Origin: Desulfobacteraceae bacterium 4572_123
Lineage (GTDB): Bacteria > Desulfobacterota > Desulfobacteria > Desulfobacterales > 4572-123
Reading direction: 5' to 3'
Assembly: GCA_002084545.1 (NCBI GenBank)
Contig: NBLJ01000003.1
Coordinates: forward strand, 1 to 51,917
Length of the DNA stretch: 51,917 nucleotides
The translations under genes and the position numbers were made by a program. The notes beneath the pieces were generated by a model. That model saw nothing but the letters and a program-made list of their open reading frames with translations, did not search any database and was not told the DNA's origin. Positions within the stretch are counted from its first letter, which is position 1. Every line of letters begins with the position of its first letter. Positions 1-8,844 of this stretch are shown in pieces.

Positions 1-62
1 ACTGCAAGAGCAGGCTGCGCAGGGTAGTCGTTTATTTTAATTTCCGGCATAGATATATCCAT
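1..62 (-). CDS. 5' end of a possible GyrI-like / effector-binding domain protein (partial)
   Basis: Only about 20 codons are in the window; the gene continues beyond base 1. The reading frame opens with MDISMPEIKINDYPAQPALA. A short strand followed by a P-x-Q-P-x-L-A motif resembles the opening of GyrI-like small-molecule-binding proteins (SOUL/GyrI superfamily), which occur alone or as effector domains of regulators. That resemblance is from memory and rests on few residues. Two in-frame ATGs are possible starts (base 62 or base 50) and neither has a clear Shine-Dalgarno sequence. It lies about 100 bases downstream of the broken HD-domain gene on the same strand. Confidence 0.4.
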   Translation of the reverse strand, partial: MDISMPEIKINDYPAQPALA

Positions 63-165
63 GGAATCTATCGGCTGTGAAATAAATTCTCTCGGTCTGT
101 ATTGTCTCAGCGGGCGTTTTGAGATTCAGGGCGCGGTTTTAATCTGATGACATTCCGGCTGTCAT

Positions 166-790
166 TTAGAACCTGTGTTCATGAATAAGCTTTCTCTCCG
201 ACACGCCATCAATTTTAGCCACTACTTCTACCTTTCATGTCCAGGGTATCGGCAACCTTAAGCACGCCCGCTTCAACTGTCAGACAGGATTCAGCTGTGT
301 TATGGGCAATAACGGCATGGATCACCTCTGCTGTCACAATAGTAAGTTCCGGCTCTTTATAAAGTTGGCTTAATAATTGACGTGCCTTTGGATAAGCCAA
401 AATAAGGCTATATCGCTCATGATCATCACGATGGATGGCAATACCGATATCATGAAGACAGGCAGCAAGCACCACGATTATTTCGGCGTCATCGTTCTCC
501 ATCAAATGGTGTTTCACAACACTGGATTCAACCCCTCCTTTAAGCAAGAGCCGTAGAATTCTCAAAGCCGCGTTGGCTACAATTCGAATATGGATCTCTC
601 CATGGTCACTGATACCGATGCGATCCACGGCATTGACATTCGCACAACGCCATAATTGCAATAATTCCGGATCGTTGTTGATACCATCAAGAAGCTTTTT
701 TAACTTTTTGTTGCCCTGTGTTGGAACATTGAAAGGTAAGCGGCATCTCTCTTTTTCTTTACCGGCGGCAGGTGCCACATGCTTTTGCAT
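166..790 (-). pseudogene. HD-domain phosphohydrolase, internally deleted and frameshifted
   Basis: The open part (215-790, 191 codons) is an HD-superfamily metal-dependent phosphohydrolase. It has an upstream conserved His (ISDHGEIHIRI), the HD doublet in LAACLHDIG, a following HRDDHE cluster, and VIHAVIAHN with EAGVLKVADTLDM downstream. The family normally continues from the aspartate of ADxLDM into an E-G-R-[SA]-R-I-P-F stretch and a further 60 or so residues. Here the frame becomes MKGRSSG and stops at 215. Immediately after the break, in the +1 frame, the sequence VEVVAKIDGVSERKL can be read to a TAA at 166-168 and looks like the family's C-terminus. I infer one gene with an out-of-frame internal deletion near 229-236. 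AAAGGATATATTTGA before the ATG gives a weak ribosome site. The substrate is unknown. Confidence 0.7.
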
Positions 791-1062
791 TCAAATATAT
801 CCTTTTCAAATTTTCTGGCTGTTGAGAAAAAACGCAATACTCAACCCCCTTTACATTGGAATAAGCATATCAGAAAATATATCGAAATTTCCATATTTTT
901 TCAGGAAAAGATAAAAATAGCTTGTCCGAATTTGTTTGCCCCTTTTCGAACATGATAGCGCGCCATAATCGTCCTTTTTTATTGGAATTGCAGGTTTTTC
1001 GACACACAATTAAAATCAAATCGTCTGCGTTTGTCAAGAATTTCCAAAAGTTGAAAAGAGGG

Positions 1063-1629
1063 TTAAAAAACCTGATGCTCGAATAAAATTTTTATGCCGA
1101 TGAGAATGAGAATCGTTCCGCCAAGCAGTTCCGCTTTTTCCCCGAATTTTTCAGAAGATAAAAAACGATGCCCCAGAAGCAAACCAACACAGGTAAATAA
1201 GAGTGCCACACATCCGATGATGACTGCCGGAAGCAGGATCGGAACTTTCAGAGCAGCCAGGGTAAAACCTACGGCCAGGGCATCGATGCTGGTGGCAATC
1301 GAAAGAACAATGAGCCGCATCCCCCTTGTGGGGTCCTGCCATTTTTTATCCGTATCCGTATTAAACGATTCTCTGATCATGTTGGCACCGATCCACAACA
1401 GCAGGAAAAAGGCTGCCCAGTGGTCATATTTTTCAATATAGATGGCAACCGATCGTCCGGAAAACCAGCCGATAACAGGCATCAGCGCCTGGAACAGCCC
1501 GAAATGCCACGAGAGTCTGAAAATATGCCGGCGGCTTAACGCCTTAATTTGAAAACCGGCAGTGACGGCAACGGCAAATGCATCCATTGCAAGGGCCGCC
1601 GCGATGAAAAAAATAGTTGTTATATCCAT
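1063..1629 (-). CDS. mntP: Manganese efflux pump MntP
   Basis: Encodes 188 residues, the usual length for MntP (YebN/DUF204), an inner-membrane exporter that protects against manganese excess. The protein has about six hydrophobic segments in two homologous halves. Each half carries the conserved intramembrane aspartate motif: [14 protein letters not shown] (Asp16) and [13 protein letters not shown] (Asp116). The loop between halves is short and polar. It sits 36 bases downstream of ftsY on the same strand and could be cotranscribed. Only a poor ribosome site precedes the ATG. In many bacteria mntP is controlled by a yybP-ykoY manganese riboswitch or MntR; I see no riboswitch-like leader in the 36-base gap, so such control would have to act further upstream. 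Confidence 0.93.
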   Translation of the reverse strand: MDITTIFFIAAALAMDAFAVAVTAGFQIKALSRRHIFRLSWHFGLFQALMPVIGWFSGRSVAIYIEKYDHWAAFFLLLWIGANMIRESFNTDTDKKWQDPTRGMRLIVLSIATSIDALAVGFTLAALKVPILLPAVIIGCVALLFTCVGLLLGHRFLSSEKFGEKAELLGGTILILIGIKILFEHQVF

Positions 1630-1665
1630 TGGGATATGTTTTTTCGTAAGATTTGAGCGGCATGC

Positions 1666-2778
1666 CTAAAAGAGCGCATCCACAAAGGTGACCGGGTCAA
1701 AATCCTGCAGGTCGTTGATGCTTTCACCGACTCCGATATACTTCAGGGGAATGTCGAGCGAGTTACAGATGCCGACGACTATTCCGCCCTTGGCCGTGCC
1801 GTCCAGCTTGGTCAAAGCCAGAGATGTAATATCTATTGCTTCGTTAAACAGATTGGCCTGGGACAGGGCATTCTGGCCGGTGGTGGCATCCAGGACAAGA
1901 AGAACTTCATGGGGGGCTTCGGGAAGCCTTTTGGCGATGCTTCTTTTTATTTTTTTCAACTCTTCCATGAGGTTGATTTTCGTGTGCAGTCTCCCGGCCG
2001 TATCCACCAGAACAATATCACATCCTCTGGCCTGGGCGGCTTCAACCGCGTCAAAGGCAACGGCGGCCGGATCAGCCCCGTCGCGGTGTCTTATAAGTTC
2101 CGCTCCGGACCGATCTGCCCATATGGCAAGCTGTTCAACGGCGGCGGCTCTGAACGTGTCGGCTGCTGCGATCAGGACTTTTTTACCCCGGGATGAAAAG
2201 CGGGATGCCAGTTTGCCGATGGTGGTTGTTTTGCCTACACCATTGACGCCGACGACCATGATGACAAGGGGCGTGGGGGGTGTTTCCTGTTCCTTTTTTT
2301 CGGGTTGATGAAAAAGAGCCCGGATCTCCGTTTTCAGGATGTCCTTCAACTGATCGGCAGTGGAAATTTTTGCCGATTGCCTGGAGATTTTTTCTATAAG
2401 ATCCATGGATGTGCCGACGCCGAGGTCAGAGGTGATTAAAAGTTCTTCCAGTTCCTCCAGGAGTTCATCGTCCACCTTGCGCCGTATTGAGAAAAGATCG
2501 TCAATATCCGTATTCAGTATTTTACGGGTCTTGGCCAGCCCTTTTTTTAACCTGCTGAAAAATCCGTTTGATTTCCGTGGTTTATCTGTGTCAAGCTCGG
2601 ATTCTGGCTCAGGTTCGGGCTCAGATTCCGGTTCTGGATCAAGCTCGGAAACCGCCATAGGAGGGGGATCGAGGCTGTCCGGATTTATTTCAGAGTCTGA
2701 TATGGATTTGGCCGCTTCGACTTCAGGCTGCAAGTCCTCGGCCGTTTTCTTTTTTTTTCTGATCCAGCTAAATGCCAT
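1666..2778 (-). CDS. ftsY: Signal recognition particle receptor FtsY
   Basis: SRP receptor GTPase that docks SRP-ribosome complexes at the inner membrane for cotranslational insertion. From the ATG at 2778 it has 370 residues. It begins with a basic patch (MAFSWIRKKKK), then a Glu/Pro/Ser-rich acidic linker with EPE repeats to about residue 65, the four-helix N domain, and the Ras-like G domain. G motifs are visible: GVNGVGKTTT (about 177-186), DTFRAAAVEQL (about 207-217), DTAGRLHTK (about 259) and TKLDGTAKGG (about 325). A GTG at 2799 overlapping the upstream stop would add seven residues. I prefer 2778 because AAAGGA lies 12 bases upstream and the basic start matches FtsY. Coupled to the upstream pfp gene. 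Confidence 0.96.
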   Translation of the reverse strand: MAFSWIRKKKKTAEDLQPEVEAAKSISDSEINPDSLDPPPMAVSELDPEPESEPEPEPESELDTDKPRKSNGFFSRLKKGLAKTRKILNTDIDDLFSIRRKVDDELLEELEELLITSDLGVGTSMDLIEKISRQSAKISTADQLKDILKTEIRALFHQPEKKEQETPPTPLVIMVVGVNGVGKTTTIGKLASRFSSRGKKVLIAAADTFRAAAVEQLAIWADRSGAELIRHRDGADPAAVAFDAVEAAQARGCDIVLVDTAGRLHTKINLMEELKKIKRSIAKRLPEAPHEVLLVLDATTGQNALSQANLFNEAIDITSLALTKLDGTAKGGIVVGICNSLDIPLKYIGVGESINDLQDFDPVTFVDALF

Positions 2779-2795
2779 TTTGGTTCTAAATCCTT

Positions 2796-4892
2796 TCACG
2801 AATTATCAAGTGCGTTCAGCTTCAGCGTCAAGGGCATGTCGGCATCGCTTATTTCAGTCAACTGGATGGCATCCGGGCGTCTGTAGTTGTCTTCTCCGGG
2901 TGAAGCGGCAAGCCATTTTTCCTGGTTGGCCTTCATTACCTTAAATGCGGATAAATCAACATCAACGATGCTTTTTTCCAGCACCAGGGCCAGTTTTCCT
3001 TTTCTCTCTTCAAGGTGCATCAGCGGTGCTATGGGAATCCCGATGGGCTCCCAGTGTGAAAATCCTTTTTCCAGGTTGCGGATTGCCGCCATCTGACCTG
3101 TTGCGCCATTGGCAATCAGACTGAATACAGTCAGGCCCAGGTTATAGGTATATGTTGCATCGAATATGGTTGGATCGCTGCCGCGGCCGTCATAACCGTA
3201 AAAATGGGTCTGGGTTTTGAATTTGGGCACTGATTTTTTATAGATTTTTTCAATTGCTGCCGGAACACGTGCACCCTTGTCGATTATTTTGGCGTTCACA
3301 AAAGCCTGCGTGAGTGTTTTAATGGAAATAATATGTTTGTCGGTGAGCAGAAACGTAACATCTTTGTCATAGTTTTCAAACATTACCGGGCCAATGGTGT
3401 CGGGATCAAATTCCGCCTGTTTCATGATTTTTTTGAAATAGGGTCGATGGATTCCCATCCGATATTTCCCCTTTTCTTTTAATATATCCAGATAATCCCT
3501 CACGAGTCCCATCAGCACCTTGTCGGTTTCAACCTGGGAAAACTGGAAATTGCCGTGGCTGTCCCTTTCCATAAGGAGCCCTTCCTGAAAAAAGGCCGGG
3601 ATGTCATTGAACAGTTCATCATCCCGTGCATTCCAGATACCAAAAGAGGTATCTTGGCGAAGCCCCCTGACCAGTCGCCGCAGGTACTCCAGTTTGTCGT
3701 TAAGTAAAGGATAGGATGTATGGAAATCTTTATCATGAGTCTTGTTGTACTGTGCGATAATCGTATTGAGTTTAATGATGAACACCTGGATTTCATTGAT
3801 AAATTCCAATACGCCTTCAGGGATGACGATAACGCCGTAATTTTTCCCGATCGCGGCCCGGCTCACAATGCTGTCGCAAACAACCCGTGACAGATGCCTC
3901 AAGGTCATGCCGTATGCTGAATAGTCGACGCTGACGTCATTGGCGTTGTCGATCCTCTCCTGATCGACATAATCGGCCAGGTCCTCGCCGATAAGTGTCA
4001 AATTGGCATGAGTCTGCAAAGCGGTTTCAAGGGCGAGATGGCTGGCGACGCGGCCCATGACCTTGCATATATGCCAGTATTTGACATCGGAACTGCAGTC
4101 AGTGCACAGGTTGCTGACGGATTCGGAAAATGCCAGGGCCGCGGTATGGAACCCGAAGGACATGGCGCACAATATTTTTCCGGTGTCATCTCTTACCTGG
4201 ATATCGCCGTCAATGGTCTTAGGTACGCCGATGACCTGGATGCCGTCATTTTTCAATTCCTGGGCCAGAAAAGCAGCATTGGTATTTGAATCATCACCAC
4301 CCACAACCACCACGGCATCAAGATCAAGTTCAAGGCAGGTCGCCCGGGAGAGGGCCATCTTTTCGGCGGAGTCGATTTTGGTGCGCCCGGTTTTTATCAT
4401 GCAGAAACCGCCCAGATTGCGGTGGGCATCGACAATATCATCAGTAAGTTCCGTCGCCTCATTTTCAATGATGCCGTCCGGCCCCTCAAGGAAACCGAAA
4501 ACCCGATTTTCAGGGTTGGCTTTTTTGGCGGCATCATAAAGGCCGGCAATTACATTGTGGCCGCCGGGGGCCGGTCCTCCGGAAAACACGATTCCAATAT
4601 TTCTTTTTTTGCTGAAAATGTTTTTTACGGATTCGGGCACGGAATTTTCACCTGAAATTACCTGGACCGGATTGCCGATAATATCAGGCAACTGACGGGA
4701 TGCCTCCCTGTCCAATGTAAATTTATATTGATGATCACTTTCCAGTACGCTGAAAGGATGGGTGAAAACCGGGCATTGCCGGATATTAAAGTTGCGCCGT
4801 TCGGTAATTTTACGATTGATATTGTCAGTAACTTCGAGTACATCCGGGTGGTTCAAGATGTTTGAAAGATGGGTATCCGTATTTTCCGGCAT
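2796..4892 (-). CDS. pfp: Pyrophosphate-dependent 6-phosphofructokinase (long form)
   Basis: Encodes 698 residues of the phosphofructokinase A family. It interconverts fructose 6-phosphate and fructose 1,6-bisphosphate with PPi as phosphoryl donor and is therefore reversible. PPi use is read from two signature positions: GGDDS (198-202; ATP enzymes have GGDGS) and PKTIDGD (224-230, with the Lys found in PPi enzymes). Other family motifs are GIVFSGGPAPGG (100-111), GFLEGPDGI, KVMGRVASHLALE and IPEGV. It is longer than the roughly 400-550 residues of most PFPs, with about 90 residues before the phosphate-binding loop and a long C-terminal region. A strong AGGAGG lies five bases before the ATG. 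It is divergent from smc and its stop is adjacent to ftsY. Established role: energy-saving glycolysis in anaerobes. Confidence 0.93.
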   Translation of the reverse strand: MPENTDTHLSNILNHPDVLEVTDNINRKITERRNFNIRQCPVFTHPFSVLESDHQYKFTLDREASRQLPDIIGNPVQVISGENSVPESVKNIFSKKRNIGIVFSGGPAPGGHNVIAGLYDAAKKANPENRVFGFLEGPDGIIENEATELTDDIVDAHRNLGGFCMIKTGRTKIDSAEKMALSRATCLELDLDAVVVVGGDDSNTNAAFLAQELKNDGIQVIGVPKTIDGDIQVRDDTGKILCAMSFGFHTAALAFSESVSNLCTDCSSDVKYWHICKVMGRVASHLALETALQTHANLTLIGEDLADYVDQERIDNANDVSVDYSAYGMTLRHLSRVVCDSIVSRAAIGKNYGVIVIPEGVLEFINEIQVFIIKLNTIIAQYNKTHDKDFHTSYPLLNDKLEYLRRLVRGLRQDTSFGIWNARDDELFNDIPAFFQEGLLMERDSHGNFQFSQVETDKVLMGLVRDYLDILKEKGKYRMGIHRPYFKKIMKQAEFDPDTIGPVMFENYDKDVTFLLTDKHIISIKTLTQAFVNAKIIDKGARVPAAIEKIYKKSVPKFKTQTHFYGYDGRGSDPTIFDATYTYNLGLTVFSLIANGATGQMAAIRNLEKGFSHWEPIGIPIAPLMHLEERKGKLALVLEKSIVDVDLSAFKVMKANQEKWLAASPGEDNYRRPDAIQLTEISDADMPLTLKLNALDNS

Positions 4893-5221
4893 AGCTCCCT
4901 CCTAAGTGTTTGGACGATTATTTGATTTTTAATAGCTCATCAATTCCGGATAACATTTTGCAACTTATACAAAAGGTATCTCTTTGGTGTCAATAACAAA
5001 CAGAAATCGTTATTTTCCAGCCCCTTTTTGTCTTCAGCCTGACTGCGTGACCAGTTTTAAAAAGTGTAAAGCGGTAAATGAAGAATGCATAAGTTTATAC
5101 AATATCTTGTGTGTAAAATTAAAAATTATACTTCTGGTTGTGTTTTTTTCTTTACACGCCGGATATTTTCTGATAGTTGTCTGTGAAAATGTATTAAAGT
5201 AATTTCAGGAGATTTTGGCGC
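4893..5221. other. Divergent intergenic region between pfp and smc
   Basis: A 329-base A+T-rich gap that must carry the promoters of both divergent genes. I see the pfp ribosome site at the left end and the smc site AGGAG (5207-5211) at the right end. I see no convincing -35/-10 pair, terminator or structured RNA. A 72-codon frame at 4984-5202 lacks a ribosome site and any recognisable domain, so I treat it as non-coding. Confidence 0.5.
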
Positions 5222-8200
5222 ATGAAACTTAAAAGCATGCAGATAGTGGGCTTCAAGTCTTTTATGGACAAAACCAGCATATCCTTTCCCGGTGGAATTT
5301 CAGCGGTGGTGGGTCCTAACGGCTGCGGGAAAAGCAATATTATCGATGCCCTGCGGTGGGTCATGGGCGAACAGAGTATGAAGCAGTTGCGCGGTAAAGC
5401 AAGGGAAGACATTATCTTTGCCGGCACTGACGGCAAAGCCCCCCTGAACATGACGGAAGTCTCCTTAACTCTTCTCAATGACAACGGTTCGGCCCCGGCG
5501 GAACTCAAGGATTTTTCCGAAATTATGCTGACCCGGCGTCTGTATCGTTCCGGAGAAAGCGCCTATTTTTTGAACAAACAGCCATGCCGCTTGAAAGATT
5601 TTCATAATGTTTTCATGGGCAGCGGCATGGGAACCAAATCGTATGCAGTGATTCAGCAGGGCAACATCGGCGCCATAACCGAGGCCGGTCCCGATGAAAG
5701 GCGTTTTTTTATCGAGGAAGCCGCCGGCGTTACCCGCTACAAAACCCGTAAGAAAGAAGCCCTGCGCAAAGTCGATGCAACGCAGCGGAATCTGCTCCGT
5801 ATTTCCGATATCATCGTTGAAATCAAACGCCACATGGCCGGTCTTAAACGCCAGGCCCGCAAGGCGGAAATTTACCAGGCCACCCGGCAGCAGATCCGGC
5901 AGATTGATATTCTTCTCGCGCTTGGGGTGCACGATCACTGCAACGGCAAAATTTTGAAAATCAGCCATCTTCTAAAGAAACTGAAAGATGCAGACCTGGC
6001 CCAGGCCACCCGGTTGAAAAAGCTGGATGCCGCCATGGAAGCAATCAAACTTGAACGTCAGCAAAAAAATCAGGAGATTGCAAGGCAAAAATCAGACAGC
6101 CATGAGAAACAGCGCCTGATTGACCGGCAGGAGAACGATCTGGTTCATCTGGGCCGGGAAATCAAACGGCTTACGGCCGAAATTGAAGGGATCGAATCCG
6201 GGCGTGGTGAATTTGAATCTAAAAACAAAAAAATAATTGCCGAGATCAGCCAGGTCAGGGAGCAGAACAGTGAATTGGACCGGAGGATAAGCAATGTTCG
6301 CAATTTGATTGAGCAGGAACGGGAAAATTCCGGAGGAATAACAGAAAATCTGGCCCGCTTAAATAAGATACTTGATGTCTGTAAAAAAAATTTGATGGAT
6401 CTGGCGGCCCGCGAGGCCCGTTACAAAAATATTTTTCAAAATGCCGTCGGCCGCCGAGAAAACATTAAGCGCCGTATGAAAAGAATTGATGAGGAAATGG
6501 TTCTGGCCGGTCGAAAAGCAGCGGAAACCGAAAAACAGCAGCAGGCAGCCAGGGAGAGGCTTAATCAATCCAAAAGCGATATCAAGGAGCTGGATCGGCG
6601 GATTAAGGCCATGCAAAATGATCTGTCGGAAAAAACCGGGACCCTGCGCCTTCAGGTTGAAAAGATTCAAACCCTGGTGCTTGAATACAACAATGTCCGT
6701 TCCCAATATTTTGCCTTGAAAAAAATGGCGGACAACTTTGAGTGGTATAAAGGCGGGGTTCGGGCGATCCTGCGGAAAAAGGATGAGATGCAGGCATCCG
6801 GGCAAGCCTCTGAACATGAAGACGCTGTGGGCATGAACAACATATCGGGGCTGCTGGCCGACATTCTTGAACCGGAACCGGCATTTTCAGCCGCAACTGA
6901 AGCGGTTCTTGGAGAATCGCTGCAATACATCCTGGTAAAAGATCAGCAAACCGGCCTCAAGGCCGTTGATTACCTTCAAACCCATCAGGCGGGACGAAGC
7001 GGTTTTATTCCGATGTCAACGTTGAAATCCTTCGGCAATGACGCCCGGAAAGAGCCGGATAAGGCCGCCTGTCTTCTGGATCATATTGCCGTCAAACCCG
7101 GCTATGAGACTATTGCAAAATCCTTTCTGGGGCATGTGGCCGTCACCGCCGATCTGGACGACGCATTGACCCTGTGGAACAAGAACGGTGTATCCCGGCC
7201 CATTGTCACCGAGCAGGGAGATGTTATTTCCAGCCGGGGCCTGATTATCGGCGGGAGCCGGGATGAAATGACCGGGATACTGGCCAAAAAACAGGAACTG
7301 AAAAAGATAGGGGAACAGTTGACTGGTCTGGAAAAAAAGCAGGCATCGGCCCGGAAAATTCAGGAACAACTGGAAGAACAGGTGGCTCTGGCTGAAAGCG
7401 ATTACCAGCACCTGGTCACCGAAAAAAATACTGTAACTCATGAAGTAATGGAAGCTGAAAAAGCGCTTTATAAAACCACTGAAGATTTAAAGCACGCCCG
7501 CAGTCATTTTGAAATCATACAACTGGAACAGGAACAGCTCGCAGGCGAAGAAGAGGATATCGACCGGGAGATCGAAAATAGCAGCAGGATTCTTATTAAG
7601 ATTGAGCAGGAAATTAAAGAGGCTCAGGATAAGGTGGTTTGCACCACCGGTGAAATCAGCCGTGCGGATGCTGAAATGGAAAATTTCAATCGCAGGAATG
7701 TTGACCTGCAGCTTGATCTTACATCACTGACGGCAAAGCTGGAAAACAGCAGTAATACCCTTTCCCGGCTTGAAGAATTCAGGGATGACGGAATCGGCAG
7801 GTTTGAGGGTCTTGTGCGGGAGCTTGAAATAAAAAAGAAGAAAAAAAACGACGTCCGCAGCAAAATCAAGGATACCGAGCGCTCCCTGACCGGCTTGTAT
7901 GAGGTGTTTGCCGGGCTTAATAAAGATCTGGAACAAAATGAAACCGACTATCAGTCAATTGATGCCTCGCTTCATGAAAACGACGAGATGATATCGGGTA
8001 TTCGGGCCCGGCGTGAAAAAACACTGGAGAAAATCCGGCTTCTTGAAGTTGAACATTCCCAACAGGAGATAAAACGCGATGCCATTGAAAACCGCATCGA
8101 GGAACGCTATCACCGGCAGCTTGCCCAGTTCAGATCCAGCAGTGACTGGCGTATTCAATCTGAAAATATGGCGGAAGGCCTTTCCGAGGATGAATTAAAA

Positions 8201-8839
8201 GAGCAACTGGCCGGCCTGAATAAAAAGATAGCAGGCATCGGTGAAGTCAATCTGAGTGCAATTGGTGAATATGAAAAGCTGAAAGAGCGTTTTGACTTTC
8301 TTTCGGAGCAGCGGGATGATCTGGTTAATGCCATAGATGATCTGCACAAGGTGATCCGAAGGATAAATAAAATTACTCAGAAGAAATTTATGGAAACATT
8401 TACACTTGTAAATGAAAAACTCAGCGAAGTTTTCCCTCGTCTTTTTGACGGAGGGAACGCCAAACTTGTATTGACTCAGCCGGACAAACCCCTTGAAACC
8501 GGCGTGGAATTTATGATTCGGCCTTCCGGTAAAAAATTGACCCGCATGAGTCTTTTGTCCGGGGGGGAAAAGGCCCTTTCCGCCATTGCCTTTGTCTTTT
8601 CCATTTTTTTAATCAAACCGGCTTCATTTTGCCTTCTGGATGAAATTGACGCCCCTCTCGACGAAGCCAATATTTTTCGTTTTAATAATCTTCTCAAGAT
8701 TATCGGGGAAAAATCCCAGATTATTTTGATTACACACAATAAACGCAGCATGGAGTTTGCAGATACCCTTTTCGGCATCACCATGGAAAAAAAGGGTGTT
8801 TCCAAAATAGTTTCCGTCAATCTTGAACGGGCTGCATAA
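5222..8839 (+). CDS. smc: Chromosome segregation ATPase SMC
   Basis: Full-length 1205-residue structural-maintenance-of-chromosomes protein, the core of the bacterial condensin that compacts and resolves the nucleoid with ScpA and ScpB (neither is in this window). The N-terminal ATPase half has the Walker A GPNGCGKSN (31-39) within a typical GFKSF opening. Two long charged coiled-coil arms, roughly residues 165-500 and 690-1010, flank a hinge around 530-680. The C-terminal half has the ABC signature LLSGGEKALSA and Walker B FCLLDEIDAPLDEAN, followed by ITHNKRSM. AGGAG ten bases before the ATG supports the start. It converges with ahbD only five bases downstream, with no visible terminator between them. 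Confidence 0.97.
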   Translation: MKLKSMQIVGFKSFMDKTSISFPGGISAVVGPNGCGKSNIIDALRWVMGEQSMKQLRGKAREDIIFAGTDGKAPLNMTEVSLTLLNDNGSAPAELKDFSEIMLTRRLYRSGESAYFLNKQPCRLKDFHNVFMGSGMGTKSYAVIQQGNIGAITEAGPDERRFFIEEAAGVTRYKTRKKEALRKVDATQRNLLRISDIIVEIKRHMAGLKRQARKAEIYQATRQQIRQIDILLALGVHDHCNGKILKISHLLKKLKDADLAQATRLKKLDAAMEAIKLERQQKNQEIARQKSDSHEKQRLIDRQENDLVHLGREIKRLTAEIEGIESGRGEFESKNKKIIAEISQVREQNSELDRRISNVRNLIEQERENSGGITENLARLNKILDVCKKNLMDLAAREARYKNIFQNAVGRRENIKRRMKRIDEEMVLAGRKAAETEKQQQAARERLNQSKSDIKELDRRIKAMQNDLSEKTGTLRLQVEKIQTLVLEYNNVRSQYFALKKMADNFEWYKGGVRAILRKKDEMQASGQASEHEDAVGMNNISGLLADILEPEPAFSAATEAVLGESLQYILVKDQQTGLKAVDYLQTHQAGRSGFIPMSTLKSFGNDARKEPDKAACLLDHIAVKPGYETIAKSFLGHVAVTADLDDALTLWNKNGVSRPIVTEQGDVISSRGLIIGGSRDEMTGILAKKQELKKIGEQLTGLEKKQASARKIQEQLEEQVALAESDYQHLVTEKNTVTHEVMEAEKALYKTTEDLKHARSHFEIIQLEQEQLAGEEEDIDREIENSSRILIKIEQEIKEAQDKVVCTTGEISRADAEMENFNRRNVDLQLDLTSLTAKLENSSNTLSRLEEFRDDGIGRFEGLVRELEIKKKKKNDVRSKIKDTERSLTGLYEVFAGLNKDLEQNETDYQSIDASLHENDEMISGIRARREKTLEKIRLLEVEHSQQEIKRDAIENRIEERYHRQLAQFRSSSDWRIQSENMAEGLSEDELKEQLAGLNKKIAGIGEVNLSAIGEYEKLKERFDFLSEQRDDLVNAIDDLHKVIRRINKITQKKFMETFTLVNEKLSEVFPRLFDGGNAKLVLTQPDKPLETGVEFMIRPSGKKLTRMSLLSGGEKALSAIAFVFSIFLIKPASFCLLDEIDAPLDEANIFRFNNLLKIIGEKSQIILITHNKRSMEFADTLFGITMEKKGVSKIVSVNLERAA

Positions 8840-8844
8840 AAGAA

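Noticed and set aside
2590-2660. Short tandem repeat in the ftsY N-terminal region
   Set aside because: It encodes the Pro/Glu acidic linker normal for FtsY rather than a separate repeat element.
4984-5202. 72-codon plus-strand frame between pfp and smc
   Set aside because: No ribosome site, cysteine- and lysine-rich low-quality composition, and it occupies the region needed for two divergent promoters.
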